This document shows positions 29,754 through 39,711 of a stretch of DNA of 45,883 nt, piece after piece (the stretch's first letter is position 1; each line of letters begins with the position of its first letter). A program made the translations under genes and the position numbers. Origin of the DNA: an uncultured Bdellovibrionales bacterium (GTDB taxonomy: Bacteria; Bdellovibrionota; Bdellovibrionia; Bdellovibrionales; UBA1609). The notes beneath the pieces were generated by a model, which saw only the letters and a program-made list of their open reading frames with translations, ran no database searches and was not told the DNA's origin. The stretch spans positions 1-45,883 of the forward strand of contig CALGWV010000018.1 in NCBI GenBank assembly GCA_937936325.1, read 5' to 3'.

Positions 29754-31469
29754 ATGAGCCCTCTTAGAAACACCCTTTTTCCATATTCCCTAGCTATTTT
29801 CAGCAGACCCATTAAAGTGGCACTTGTGTACCGTCTAATTATACTATTTTGTTTTACTCTACCTCCTCTTAGCTGGGGTAAGGAGATTTTAGTCACCGAT
29901 AGCCCCATCGAAGAACCCTTGTCTGCTTTGCCTGGAGATTCTTTTTTTGAGAATGAAGCCCTTTGGTTTATGGGGACAGGGGCTTATGGTGAAGGGCGAT
30001 GGCTGATACCTGGGTTTGAGCCTAAGGATTTAAGCCTCAGCTATAAGGGGCTTCCTTTAAATGATATTACGAGTCCGAACGGAGCTGTCTCCTCAAATCA
30101 TATGCTTGTCACTGGAAATTTAAGCCCTAAAAAACTGGGTTTGGGTGAGATCTTAAACTACGAGCTTATTTCGACCTATTCTAAAAGCTTTAAGGGGGCT
30201 TTGAATTTAGGGAACTTTCTCCATCGTTCGCTCTATTTGTCTATAGCTTCGAGAACTTCTAAATGGAAAATCCATTATGCTTCTGAGCAACAAGCGAGTC
30301 GTGCTCAAGCAGGAGTGGAAAGCGAAAATTATCAAAACTTGCATTTAGAGTGGGACCAAAAAATTATAAATCATTCTAAATATTTATGGGAGACAAAGCT
30401 GAGTTTCAATATTTTAGATCAAGATTTGGATGCCTATGGGGCCACTGGGGCTATTGATGATGAGGATGCCCACCAAAAAGAGTTTCAAGCTTTTTTTGCA
30501 ACACACTTTGAAGCCAAGATAACTAATAAGATTAAAGCCTCTGTAGGACAGTCTCTCAATTTGAATTCAAGAGAGTATATCAATGAAAGCGATGCCTTAA
30601 ATCCCTTCGGTGAAGGTGAGATGTTTTGGAATGGTTTCAGACATTATCAAAAGTGGGAACTGAAGAGGAGCGGGGGTGGGGGCGAGCTTGGAGTAGGTTT
30701 TAATTTGGATTTCCAAAGCCTTCAAGATAAAAATAATTCTGAAAGTCTTTGGGAGGGAACTCCTCAAGTTCAATTTTTGATACATGATTTTATGAACACA
30801 GAGTTTCAAAGCCAGTGGTCCTATGTGTTTGGTCTTCGGCAGTTTAATTATTCTTTGAGTGCTCAAACTCACCTATCTCCTGAGTTCGTATTGATGGGAG
30901 ACTATCAAAGTCAGGGGCGGGCCCCTAGTTTATACCAAAATAGTTTGGCCTCTTCAGAACTCACTGCGGAAAAAGTAGATCTGGTAAGGCTTGGTGCAAA
31001 ACTCTTATTTGATTCTCAAAATTTTTTAGAGTTGAAGTATCAAAGACGAAACGAAACAAACCCCATTGATTATGTTTTTACTTCAGGTGAGTTTAGAACG
31101 ACAAACTCTGATGAAACACAGATTAAAAATAGTGTTTTGGTTCAATTTCAATTTCATACTCAAAAGCTTATGCGTTTGAGTCTTTTGGGTGCTTATAATT
31201 TTAATCCTCAAAAAGCTTTTGAGGCTAGGTTTTACTTAAAAACAGGTCTAACTTGGAGAATGAACAATAGGCTCATAATGGGTTTCGAGACAAAATCTTT
31301 ATTTTCTTATCGGGATGTTCAAAAGAATTTGATTCCATACTATTTAGAAGATAAGTGGAGCCTCCGGTGGAAAAATGCAGAGCTGCAGCTTAAAAACCTT
31401 ATTAACTCCCCTTCTTTTGAAAAGGGGCTCAACCGCCAAACACGAGTGCACTTTTTGTATCACTTTTGA
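29754..31469 (+). CDS. Outer-membrane beta-barrel protein (TonB-dependent-receptor-like), unknown substrate
   Basis: Signal-like N-terminus, plug-like segment DLSLSYKGLPLNDITSPNGAVSSNHM, then alternating amphipathic strands ending TRVHFLYHF. Confidence 0.55.
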   Translation: MSPLRNTLFPYSLAIFSRPIKVALVYRLIILFCFTLPPLSWGKEILVTDSPIEEPLSALPGDSFFENEALWFMGTGAYGEGRWLIPGFEPKDLSLSYKGLPLNDITSPNGAVSSNHMLVTGNLSPKKLGLGEILNYELISTYSKSFKGALNLGNFLHRSLYLSIASRTSKWKIHYASEQQASRAQAGVESENYQNLHLEWDQKIINHSKYLWETKLSFNILDQDLDAYGATGAIDDEDAHQKEFQAFFATHFEAKITNKIKASVGQSLNLNSREYINESDALNPFGEGEMFWNGFRHYQKWELKRSGGGGELGVGFNLDFQSLQDKNNSESLWEGTPQVQFLIHDFMNTEFQSQWSYVFGLRQFNYSLSAQTHLSPEFVLMGDYQSQGRAPSLYQNSLASSELTAEKVDLVRLGAKLLFDSQNFLELKYQRRNETNPIDYVFTSGEFRTTNSDETQIKNSVLVQFQFHTQKLMRLSLLGAYNFNPQKAFEARFYLKTGLTWRMNNRLIMGFETKSLFSYRDVQKNLIPYYLEDKWSLRWKNAELQLKNLINSPSFEKGLNRQTRVHFLYHF

Positions 31470-31538
31470 AAGACTAGACCTAAGGCATAGGTTTTGTTTT
31501 CTTTGATAAAGACTGTAAAATAAAGTTTTGGGGGAATA

Positions 31539-33806
31539 TTGAAAGTTTTAGTGGTTTTGTGTCTTATTTTCTTGGCTTATCAGGCTCATGCTGAACGTCA
31601 GCCCGATCAAGTTAAGCCGGCAATTCAAAACGCAACAGTCCCCTTTTCTTTGAGCTTGAATCACGCTTCTTTTCTAAATGCAGTAAAAAGTTTCGAAAAA
31701 GCTGACCTTAAAGCGGCGAAAGAAGTTTTCTTGCAGATCAACTCCCAGGCCCATCCTCTTAAAGCTCATTTGCATTTTTATTTAGCGAAAATCTACCTTC
31801 AAGAGCAGCAATATTCTAAGGCCGAAGTGTCATTTAAGTTGGCCCTGGATTCAGAGCCTAATTTTAATATTCGAAGACAAAGTCATAAAGGTCTAGGGGA
31901 CACCTATCGCCTCAGGAGGTTCCACACTGAAGCCTACAGTTCCTATAAAAAAGCTTTCAAACATTTTTATTTGCCTGAAGAAAAAAAAGAACTGTTAGTC
32001 TTACTCTTAGATCAAGCCCTTATTGTTAAGAAAAAAGAAAGTTGTAAATGGTTCACTTCACTTTTTGTAAATCACCCTGTGACAACGGGTAAAGATTTCG
32101 AGAGAGATTTAAAATCTTGGACCTTAGATTCGAAAACATGGACCCTGAATGCAAGGCCTATTAATTGTCCTGTGAGAGTTTCTCAAATAAAAAGAAGGAT
32201 GAAGAACTTTATCTGGAATGGTATTAAAGATAAACCTTTGATATCACTTTCTTATTATTATAAGACACACCCTCAACATAAGATTGAGCTTGAAACATCA
32301 AGGCTCTTGGCAATGTCTGAGCCTGATCAAGCATTTAAACTTTATAATGAAAACTATAAATATAATTACGAAGAACTTTATAATTTTTATGTTGCCAGCT
32401 CGAGAGCAGACAAGTATCTCGAAGCTGAGAAAATGATTAAAAAAATTCAAAAACTCAAGGGCTTAAGCCGTTCCCGTATTCAGAAGACCAAACTCCACGA
32501 GGGTTTTTTGCACTATGAATTTGGCAGTTATAAAAAAGCAGCGCAGAGATTTAAAGAATACCTAAAGTATGGTCGTGGAGCTAGAAACTATGGAGATGCC
32601 CTCTGGTATGAGGCCTGGACCACATATTTGAGTGGAAATTTTAACAAAAGCCAAACTTTGTTTTCAAATTATTTAAAAGCTGTTCAAAAAAAGAAACGCT
32701 ATAAATCCAGGGATCGATACTCTCCAGATCGCTTGAAATATTGGTTAGCTAAAAGTCACCAAAATCTAAAGCAAACAACCAAAGCTAAAGAGATTTACTC
32801 TTCCATTAACAAGGATACCTATTACATTAATTTAGCTCGTGAACAGATCCAAAAAATAAACTCTATTTACCCTAAATCCACTTTACCTTGGGGCAATGAG
32901 CTCGTTGTAGATCATTCTACTTACGCTCGGATTTTAGATCTTTGGACAGAAAATAAAAAAGAAGAGCTATACTCATTAGTTCAGAGCTTCTATAAGTCAG
33001 CCAAAGATGTCTCGGCACTTAAGAGAGCTAAACTCTTAAACGGATTAGGTTTAGGGGAGATGGCCTACTGGGAAGTTTATGATTTAGCCCAGAATTCAAA
33101 GTCCTACTACCAGAGGTTAGGAGTGGCATGGCTTTATGAGCAAGCGGGGCGTTTGGACCGTAGGTCAAGAACTCTGACAGGTTTATTGTCAGAGTTAAAA
33201 TTAGAGCTAAAAAGTGAAACTTTAAAAAAATATTGGCTTTTGGCCCATCCCAAAAACCATGACTCTTTAGTGAATAAAATTTCAAAAATAAATGAGCTCA
33301 GTCCTAATTTTGTTCACGGCCTCATGAGAAGCGAGAGTTTTTATAATCCTAAGGCCCACTCTTCTGTTGGAGCTCGTGGGCTAATGCAGCTCATGCCGGC
33401 TACAGCCAAAGAGCTTATGAGGTTGCTTGGACAAGAAGATGATATTGAGTCTAAGGATTTATATGACCCTTTTGTAAATGTGTTCTTAGGGGGGAGTTAC
33501 CTGGGGCGTATCAGTAAACAGTTTAATGCTTCAGAACTTCTCATGGCGGCCAGTTACAATGCCGGACCCCATAGAGCCAATTGGTGGCTGTATCGATTTG
33601 GTCAGCTTAAAAAAGATGAGTTTGTCGAGCATATTTTGTTCACAGAAACTAGAAATTACGTCAAGAAAGTCATCAAAACGAGGTGGATTTATGATGAGCT
33701 CTATAATTCAAAAAGGGGTTCCTCCAAAAACACATTTGCAGGTTTAATGGAAAATTTCGAAATTCAACGTAACAGAACCCCCTCTTTCAAAGAGTCCTGG
33801 AACTAA
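31539..33806 (+). CDS. Soluble lytic murein transglycosylase (Slt-type, TPR-like N-terminal region)
   Basis: TTG start with GGGGG upstream; TPR-like repeats; catalytic domain VHGLMRSESFYNPKAHSSVGARGLMQLMPATAKELM ... GGSYLGRIS ... MAASYNAGPHRANWW. Confidence 0.9.
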   Translation: MKVLVVLCLIFLAYQAHAERQPDQVKPAIQNATVPFSLSLNHASFLNAVKSFEKADLKAAKEVFLQINSQAHPLKAHLHFYLAKIYLQEQQYSKAEVSFKLALDSEPNFNIRRQSHKGLGDTYRLRRFHTEAYSSYKKAFKHFYLPEEKKELLVLLLDQALIVKKKESCKWFTSLFVNHPVTTGKDFERDLKSWTLDSKTWTLNARPINCPVRVSQIKRRMKNFIWNGIKDKPLISLSYYYKTHPQHKIELETSRLLAMSEPDQAFKLYNENYKYNYEELYNFYVASSRADKYLEAEKMIKKIQKLKGLSRSRIQKTKLHEGFLHYEFGSYKKAAQRFKEYLKYGRGARNYGDALWYEAWTTYLSGNFNKSQTLFSNYLKAVQKKKRYKSRDRYSPDRLKYWLAKSHQNLKQTTKAKEIYSSINKDTYYINLAREQIQKINSIYPKSTLPWGNELVVDHSTYARILDLWTENKKEELYSLVQSFYKSAKDVSALKRAKLLNGLGLGEMAYWEVYDLAQNSKSYYQRLGVAWLYEQAGRLDRRSRTLTGLLSELKLELKSETLKKYWLLAHPKNHDSLVNKISKINELSPNFVHGLMRSESFYNPKAHSSVGARGLMQLMPATAKELMRLLGQEDDIESKDLYDPFVNVFLGGSYLGRISKQFNASELLMAASYNAGPHRANWWLYRFGQLKKDEFVEHILFTETRNYVKKVIKTRWIYDELYNSKRGSSKNTFAGLMENFEIQRNRTPSFKESWN

Positions 33807-34005
33807 ATCATCCAGAAATACGCATTGAGCTTAACGCAACGAAATTTGTGGGATCCTATTATATTCGCTAGCATTTTGACTATTCCTGGGGACTTTCATT
33901 TCAAATTTAAATTTTTGATGAGTTTAAACTCCCTTCAGATGGAATTGCCCATGCTAGAGGAGCCATTTTGATTTCTCAATAGCATTTAAAAAATATCATG
34001 GAGCT

Positions 34006-35598
34006 ATGAGAGTGATCTTAAACAAGTTTCTTCAATATTTTGTAATATGTTTGACGTTATTTTCTTGTCAAAAAAAACCATCAGGTGAGTATGGGCTGGA
34101 TCCATCAGATACATTGAGGATCGCCTTTGGGGCAGAACCCCCGACGTTGGATTGGAATAAATCCTCTGACACCACTTCATCATCAGTCATTGATAACCTC
34201 ATGGACGGGTTGGTTGTTTTTGAATACTTAGACAATAAAATTAATTTAGGCGCGGGCTTAGCCACGAATTGGGAAGGCTCCCAAAAGAACACAGTATGGA
34301 AATTCCAAATTCGAAAAAATGTTCAATGGGAAGACGGCCAGCCTTTTGAACCCAGTCAGGTGATCGATGGATGGCAGCGACTCTTGGATCCTAAGACAGC
34401 CTCGCCTTATGCTTACTTCTTGTTTGGGATTCAAGGGGCTGAAGATTATAATAGTGGTAAGATTAAAGATTTCTCTAAAGTGGGAGTGAAGCTCAAGGGG
34501 CATGAGCTCCAGGTGAAGTTAAACAACTCTATGTATTTTCCCTACGCATTAACTCATACCTCAACCTACCCTGTGCGCAAAGATCTTATTGCAAAATACG
34601 GTGAAGATAAGTGGATGCAAGCTGGAAACTTTGTAGGCCTAGGGGCCTATAGTTTGAAACGCTGGGATCATGATAAAGTCATTATTTTAAAAGCAAATCC
34701 TAAGTATTATGGAACAGCTCCAAAAACGCCAAATATTTTGGGCTATATTATAACTGATGTGAACACTCAACTGAATATGTTTAATGCTGGTCAAATTGAT
34801 GTGTTAGATTCGGTTCCGTCGGTACAACTTAGAGAGCTCAAAAAACGAAGTGACTTTGTGGAATACGGGATTTTGTCTTCATACTATTTTGGCTTTAATA
34901 CGCAAATTGAACCTACAAATAATCCTCTTGTCCGTAGAGCCATTGCCCATGCCATTGATCGCACTAAAGTGACGCGCATGATGGCAGGAGGGCAAAAGCC
35001 TATGTCAGGTTGGATTCCTGAAGGCATACTGGCCCACGACCCAGAGGCGGGTTTAAAATTTGATCCAGTGAAAGCTAAAGACCTCTTAAAGCAAGCGGGC
35101 TATGATGAGAGCAACCCTCTTCCGCCCATACAACTTTCGTTTAATACGAACCAAGATCACAAACGTATTATTGAAAATGTCCAATCACAAATTAAGAAAA
35201 ACTTAGGGGTTGAAATTCAAGTTCAAAATAATGAGTGGAAAGTATATCTTGGAAATTTAAAAGCTAAACCGACTCAGATCTACAGGATGGGTTGGGTGGC
35301 TGATTATCCTGACCCTCATAACTTTTACGAACTTATGACTTCAAAATCAGAAAACAATTACACGGGTTGGAAGAGCCCAAAATTTGATAAAGCCGTGGTT
35401 CAAGCCGTCAGTGCACCAACTGATGAGCAAAGGTTAAAGTACTATAAAGAGGCGTCAAAGCTTTTACTTGAAGAAGGGGTCTCGGTGATCCCCATGTTCT
35501 CAGGTGTAGCCCATAAACTGATTCACCCCAGTGTCATCTCATACCCCATGAATCCCATGTCCCAAAGGCGTTTAAAAAATGTGAGTCTACAAAGATGA
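34006..35598 (+). CDS. oppA: Oligopeptide ABC transporter substrate-binding lipoprotein
   Basis: Lipobox VICLTLFSC; SBP_bac_5 features LRIAFGAEPPTLDWNKS, VRRAIAHAIDRTKVTRMM, YRMGWVADYPDPHNFYELM. Confidence 0.9.
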   Translation: MRVILNKFLQYFVICLTLFSCQKKPSGEYGLDPSDTLRIAFGAEPPTLDWNKSSDTTSSSVIDNLMDGLVVFEYLDNKINLGAGLATNWEGSQKNTVWKFQIRKNVQWEDGQPFEPSQVIDGWQRLLDPKTASPYAYFLFGIQGAEDYNSGKIKDFSKVGVKLKGHELQVKLNNSMYFPYALTHTSTYPVRKDLIAKYGEDKWMQAGNFVGLGAYSLKRWDHDKVIILKANPKYYGTAPKTPNILGYIITDVNTQLNMFNAGQIDVLDSVPSVQLRELKKRSDFVEYGILSSYYFGFNTQIEPTNNPLVRRAIAHAIDRTKVTRMMAGGQKPMSGWIPEGILAHDPEAGLKFDPVKAKDLLKQAGYDESNPLPPIQLSFNTNQDHKRIIENVQSQIKKNLGVEIQVQNNEWKVYLGNLKAKPTQIYRMGWVADYPDPHNFYELMTSKSENNYTGWKSPKFDKAVVQAVSAPTDEQRLKYYKEASKLLLEEGVSVIPMFSGVAHKLIHPSVISYPMNPMSQRRLKNVSLQR

Positions 35599-36668
35599 AA
35601 ATCGAAAAATACATTCCTCTTTTGTTACTAGGGCTCATAGTTTGGGCCATTGGCTTGGACCTCTTTGGATATATAATTCCTTCAGTTTTATTTTATGCTA
35701 TTGGACTCACTTTTGTGTGCGGGCTTGGAGTTTTTATTTATAAAAATTCCCTGCTCAAATACACCATGAAAAGAATTGGGGAAGCCTTTTTTGTCATTTT
35801 CCTCATCATGACCGCCACCTTTTTATTGCTAAGAACTATTCCCGGGGGGCCCTTTGATGAAGAAAAAGCTCTCCCGCCAGAGATCAAAGCCAATATTGAA
35901 AAAAAATATAATTTAGATCAACCCTTGCTCACACAGTATGCCTTATACATAGGGCAGGTGGTGCGCGGGGATATGGGAGAGAGTTTTAAATATGTTGGGC
36001 GCTCTGTCACTGACATTATAAAAGAGGCCCTGCCACCATCTTTGCTTCTGGGCTTTTATGCTTTGATCTTAGCTTTTTTGATGGGGATACCTCTGGGGCT
36101 TTTTGCAGCGGCCAGGCATAACACCTGGATTGATAATTTATGTATGGGCTTTGCCGTAAGTGGGATCGCTTTGCCCAATTTTCTTGTGGCCACACTTTTA
36201 GTGTTGTTCTTTTCATTAAAGTTGCAAGTATTGCCCGCAGCACTTTGGGTGACCCCTTGGCATTACATCTTGCCGGTCATTGCACTTGGGATCCGCCCTG
36301 CGGCTTTTATTGCCCGCCTCACACGATCCAGTGTTTTGGATGTCATTCAATCTGATTATATTCGTACGGCAAAAGCCAAGGGTCTGTCTGCTCGAAAAGT
36401 TTTATGGAAGCATGTTTTAAAAAACTCACTTCTGCCAGTGCTCACTTTTTCAGGACCACTGGCTGCTGGGATTATGTCAGGTTCATTTGTTATTGAATTT
36501 ATTTTTGCTATCCCAGGATTAGGTCCTCATTTAATATCAAGTGTGTCTAACCGAGACTATCCGCTGATTTTAGGTTTAACACTTTTGTATTCTATTATGC
36601 TTATTTTTGCGAACTTAATTGTGGATTTGTTGTACACATTTTTTGATCCAAGGATAAAACTATCATGA
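35595..36668 (+). CDS. oppB: Oligopeptide ABC transporter permease OppB
   Basis: LLRTIPGGPFDEEKALPPE, Tyr-Ile-Arg-Thr-Ala-Lys-Ala-Lys-Gly loop YIRTAKAKGLSARKVLWKHVLKNSLLP; start overlaps the oppA stop (ATGA). Confidence 0.92.
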   Translation: MKIEKYIPLLLLGLIVWAIGLDLFGYIIPSVLFYAIGLTFVCGLGVFIYKNSLLKYTMKRIGEAFFVIFLIMTATFLLLRTIPGGPFDEEKALPPEIKANIEKKYNLDQPLLTQYALYIGQVVRGDMGESFKYVGRSVTDIIKEALPPSLLLGFYALILAFLMGIPLGLFAAARHNTWIDNLCMGFAVSGIALPNFLVATLLVLFFSLKLQVLPAALWVTPWHYILPVIALGIRPAAFIARLTRSSVLDVIQSDYIRTAKAKGLSARKVLWKHVLKNSLLPVLTFSGPLAAGIMSGSFVIEFIFAIPGLGPHLISSVSNRDYPLILGLTLLYSIMLIFANLIVDLLYTFFDPRIKLS

Positions 36669-37546
36669 TGAAATCAAACAGCTTATGGCAAGACTCTTGG
36701 GTAAGACTTCAAAAAAATAAGGGAGCCATGTTCTCCATGTACTTTATTATTTTAGTGAGTGTGTTAGCACTTTTTGCTGGAGTACTGAGTCCTTACCCTT
36801 TTGATGAAATCTTCGATGGGAAAGAGTTCTTGAGTCCGAATTCAAAATTTTGGTTTGGAACAGACAGCTTAGGGAGAGATCTCTTTTCAAGAACGCTATA
36901 CGGCGCACGAATGTCTATGGCCGTTGGGATAATCACAGCTTTAATATCAATGGTGATTGGCACAGTTTACGGATCTATATCGGGTTGGTTCGGAGGACGC
37001 ATAGACTCCATCATGATGCGTTTTGTGGACACACTCATAGCCATACCCTCACTCGTTCTTTTAATTTTAGTGAAAGTCTTTTTTGATTCTTTTCAGCTTT
37101 TTGAAAGCCTAGAGGCCAGAGCCTTAACAGGAATGGTCGTGGCATTAAGTATGGTGGGCTGGGTGACCTTGGCTCGAGTCGTCAGAGGCCAGGTTCTACA
37201 GGTTAAAGAGCTCACCTATGTGGAAGCAGCCCGGGCCTTAGGGTTTAAACCTGCACATATTTTAAGAAAATATATTATCCCTAATATACTAGGACCTATT
37301 ATTGTCTTACTGACTTTTCAGATCCCAAGTAATATTTTATCAGAAAGTTTTTTAAGTTTTATAGGCCTCGGCCTTCAACCTCCATATAGTAGCTGGGGAG
37401 TGCTCGCCAATGATGGTTGGAAAGCCATGCAAACTTATCCCCATCTGATATTCCCACCAGGAGTAGCTATTTTCCTAACACTCTTAGCTTTCAACCTTTT
37501 TGGTGATGGCCTCAGAGATGCCCTTGATCCTAAGATGAAGACGTAA
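36665..37546 (+). CDS. oppC: Oligopeptide ABC transporter permease OppC
   Basis: FGTDSLGRDLFSRTLYGARMSMAVG, YVEAARALGFKPAHILRKYIIPNILGPIIV, SFLSFIGLGLQPPYSSWGVL. Confidence 0.93.
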   Translation: MMKSNSLWQDSWVRLQKNKGAMFSMYFIILVSVLALFAGVLSPYPFDEIFDGKEFLSPNSKFWFGTDSLGRDLFSRTLYGARMSMAVGIITALISMVIGTVYGSISGWFGGRIDSIMMRFVDTLIAIPSLVLLILVKVFFDSFQLFESLEARALTGMVVALSMVGWVTLARVVRGQVLQVKELTYVEAARALGFKPAHILRKYIIPNILGPIIVLLTFQIPSNILSESFLSFIGLGLQPPYSSWGVLANDGWKAMQTYPHLIFPPGVAIFLTLLAFNLFGDGLRDALDPKMKT

Positions 37547-37650
37547 AAATCAAATTTGAAGCCTTTAAATATTCGTGTTTGGCTTCGAGCTAATTCCTAT
37601 ATTTAAAGATTAAACTCTAATCACTGAGAAAGTTAATTTAAGTAATGGGT

Positions 37651-37872
37651 GTTAAGCACTTTTAATTCTTGTGTCTTCTTTGTGAACTCTTGAAGTCATT
37701 TCCCACTGGATAAAAAAAGCCCGCTTTCGGCCGCAAGTCGTCTCATGGAATGTATTATGAATACATTCCACACCCCAAGGTACGCCTTGCCGCGACGCTC
37801 AAAGCTTTCTTTTCTAGTGGGAAATGACTTCAAGAGTTCACAAAGAAGACACAAGAATCAAAAATGCTTAAC
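37651..37872. repeat. Family A structured inverted-repeat element, copy A1 (core on minus strand)
   Basis: Arms 37651-37707 GTTAAGCACTTTTAATTCTTGTGTCTTCTTTGTGAACTCTTGAAGTCATTTCCCACT and 37816-37872 complementary 55/57; core, read on minus strand, GCGTCGCGGCAAGGCGTACCTTGGGGTGTGGAATGTATTCATAATACATTCCATGAGACGACTTGCGGCCGAAAGCGGGCT. Confidence 0.9.
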
Positions 37873-37892
37873 ATGCTAATAATTTTATTCTA

Positions 37893-38019
37893 AGGCGTGT
37901 CCCGAATTCTATATGGTGCTACAAAATACAGGTCGTATTCAAAGTCAGTGAGCGCAGGTCGAATAAATTTTTAGCTAGCCATGGGCTTACTTACAAATTT
38001 GAGAGGGCGAGCATTGTTG
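37893..38019. repeat. Family C repeat, copy C2 (box order/orientation differs from C1)
   Basis: Box 1 TGAGCGCAGGTCGAATAAATTTTT..CTTACTTACAAATTTGAGAGGGCGAGCATTGTTG matches 19264-19328; GGCGTGTCCCGAATTCTATATGGTGCTACAAAAT (37893-37926) matches the reverse complement of C1 box 2. Confidence 0.62.
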
Positions 38020-38314
38020 AGTTTGGATCTGAGATGGGTTATGTAGCTTTATGACCTGATGCCGTACCAAAATGGCATTACTTTTGGCTCCATGTGCTCA
38101 TTCGAGGGTCGGAGAAGTATAGAGGTGGAAATACTTGATGAGCAACAGATATTAAAAACTAAAATTATATCCTCAGATGACTGCTCATCTGGTCAATTCC
38201 AGTAATATGTTCGTGAGCCCAAATCACAATCACTCTCTTGGAAATACTTACTATTTTAAAACTTCTAATAGTAGAGGTCTGTAAGTGTATTAGTAAATAA
38301 GATACAATCAATTC

Positions 38315-39532
38315 ATGAATAAAAAAATTGCAATTATTGGGGCTGGACTATCAGGTTTAGCAGCAGCCTTAGAGCTCAAGAAACTAGGCCATCAAATTAA
38401 AGTTTTTGATCAGTCTGTTAAAGTGGGTGGGCGAGTTCAATCGGATCATATCGATGGTTATACCTTGGATCGAGGTTTTCAGGTTCTCCTTCCGTCCTAT
38501 GAAATGGCGCAACATTATTTTGATTATGAAGATCTAAAACTCTCGGGTTTTCAGCCTGGAGCGCAGATCTATAATCAGTCCTCACAAAAATTTAATATAA
38601 TATCAGACCCCCTTCGAGACCCATCAACACTGTTAGTTACAGTTTTTAATTCGGTGGCGAGTCTCAAAGACAAATATTTGATTTTAAAATTAAAACTAAA
38701 TACAAAAAATTTTGAGATGAAGAGTCTTTCAAATACAACGACTTATTCAGGGCTTAAAGAGTTTGGGTTTTCAGACAAATTTATTAACGGATTTTTAAAA
38801 CCCTTTTTCTCAGGTGTCTTTCTGGAAAAGGAATTATCTCTAGACTTTAATTTTTTCAAGTATTTATTCTCAAAGTTTAATTCTTCCCAAGCGGTGCTAC
38901 CCCTAGGTGGGATGGGTGCACTTTCAGAACAAATGGCTAAGTCTCTATCTCAGGAGGAACTCAAACTAGGTATCAAGGTTGAAAGTTTCACACAAAACTC
39001 AGTCCAGACTCAAAATGCAGGTGAAAAATTTGATCATGTGATCTGCGCCATGGGGCAAGATCAAGCTCAAAAAGTTGGAGGTTTAAAGCTTAAGGCTGAG
39101 TCTGAGTCTGCTGAAACATATAGGCCAGTCGTCACTTCCTACTTTACAACTCCATCTGAGAAACACTCCTCTAAATATTTATATCTATTACCAGGTCATA
39201 AAGTGAATCACGTGGCTTGTCTTACAGCAGTCCAAAAAAGCTATGCTCCAAAAGGGCAAGTACTCTATTCAGTGAACTCCATAGAGTCAGAGGCTAGAGA
39301 TCCAAAAGAAATAATCCAAAGCCTAGTTCCAGTTTTTGGCGAAACAGAGATGAAAACATGGAGTCATCTCAAAACCTATGAAATTAAAAAAGCTCTTCCT
39401 AAAAACTTCCTAAATCAAGATAAAACTTTATCCCAAAATGGAATATTATATATCGGAGACTACACTCAACACCCATCCATCCAAGGCGCACTGGAATCAG
39501 GATATAAATGTGCCCAAGAAATTAAAAAATAA
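38315..39532 (+). CDS. NAD(P)/FAD-dependent oxidoreductase (amine oxidase/protoporphyrinogen oxidase-like)
   Basis: KKIAIIGAGLSGLAAALELKKLGHQIKVFDQSVKVGGRVQSD (Rossmann dinucleotide fold) and C-terminal LYIGDYTQHPSIQGALESGYKCAQEI. Confidence 0.87.
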   Translation: MNKKIAIIGAGLSGLAAALELKKLGHQIKVFDQSVKVGGRVQSDHIDGYTLDRGFQVLLPSYEMAQHYFDYEDLKLSGFQPGAQIYNQSSQKFNIISDPLRDPSTLLVTVFNSVASLKDKYLILKLKLNTKNFEMKSLSNTTTYSGLKEFGFSDKFINGFLKPFFSGVFLEKELSLDFNFFKYLFSKFNSSQAVLPLGGMGALSEQMAKSLSQEELKLGIKVESFTQNSVQTQNAGEKFDHVICAMGQDQAQKVGGLKLKAESESAETYRPVVTSYFTTPSEKHSSKYLYLLPGHKVNHVACLTAVQKSYAPKGQVLYSVNSIESEARDPKEIIQSLVPVFGETEMKTWSHLKTYEIKKALPKNFLNQDKTLSQNGILYIGDYTQHPSIQGALESGYKCAQEIKK

Positions 39533-39711
39533 AACTTCAAAGCTAGCTTGAAGCAGGTTTTAGTTTTAAAGAATTAGAAGTTCGTTATATTTCTAATAAA
39601 CTTATGGACAGCGAGTAGGACGTGAAACAATTGTTTTTTGGCACACCAAAAAGTTATTGGGTTTATGTTAAAGGATGCTTTGGCACGAAAAAAATAGAAT
39701 ATCCAACTGCG

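Noticed and set aside
33824-33982. Possible decayed coding fragment between slt and oppA
   Set aside because: Only 159 nt with two internal stops and no recognised family; not distinguishable from chance.
37651-37872. Integron attC site
   Set aside because: Arms begin GTTAAGC and end GCTTAAC, which superficially resembles attC R boxes, but attC has the order RYYYAAC...GTTRRRY and no integrase or cassette array is present.
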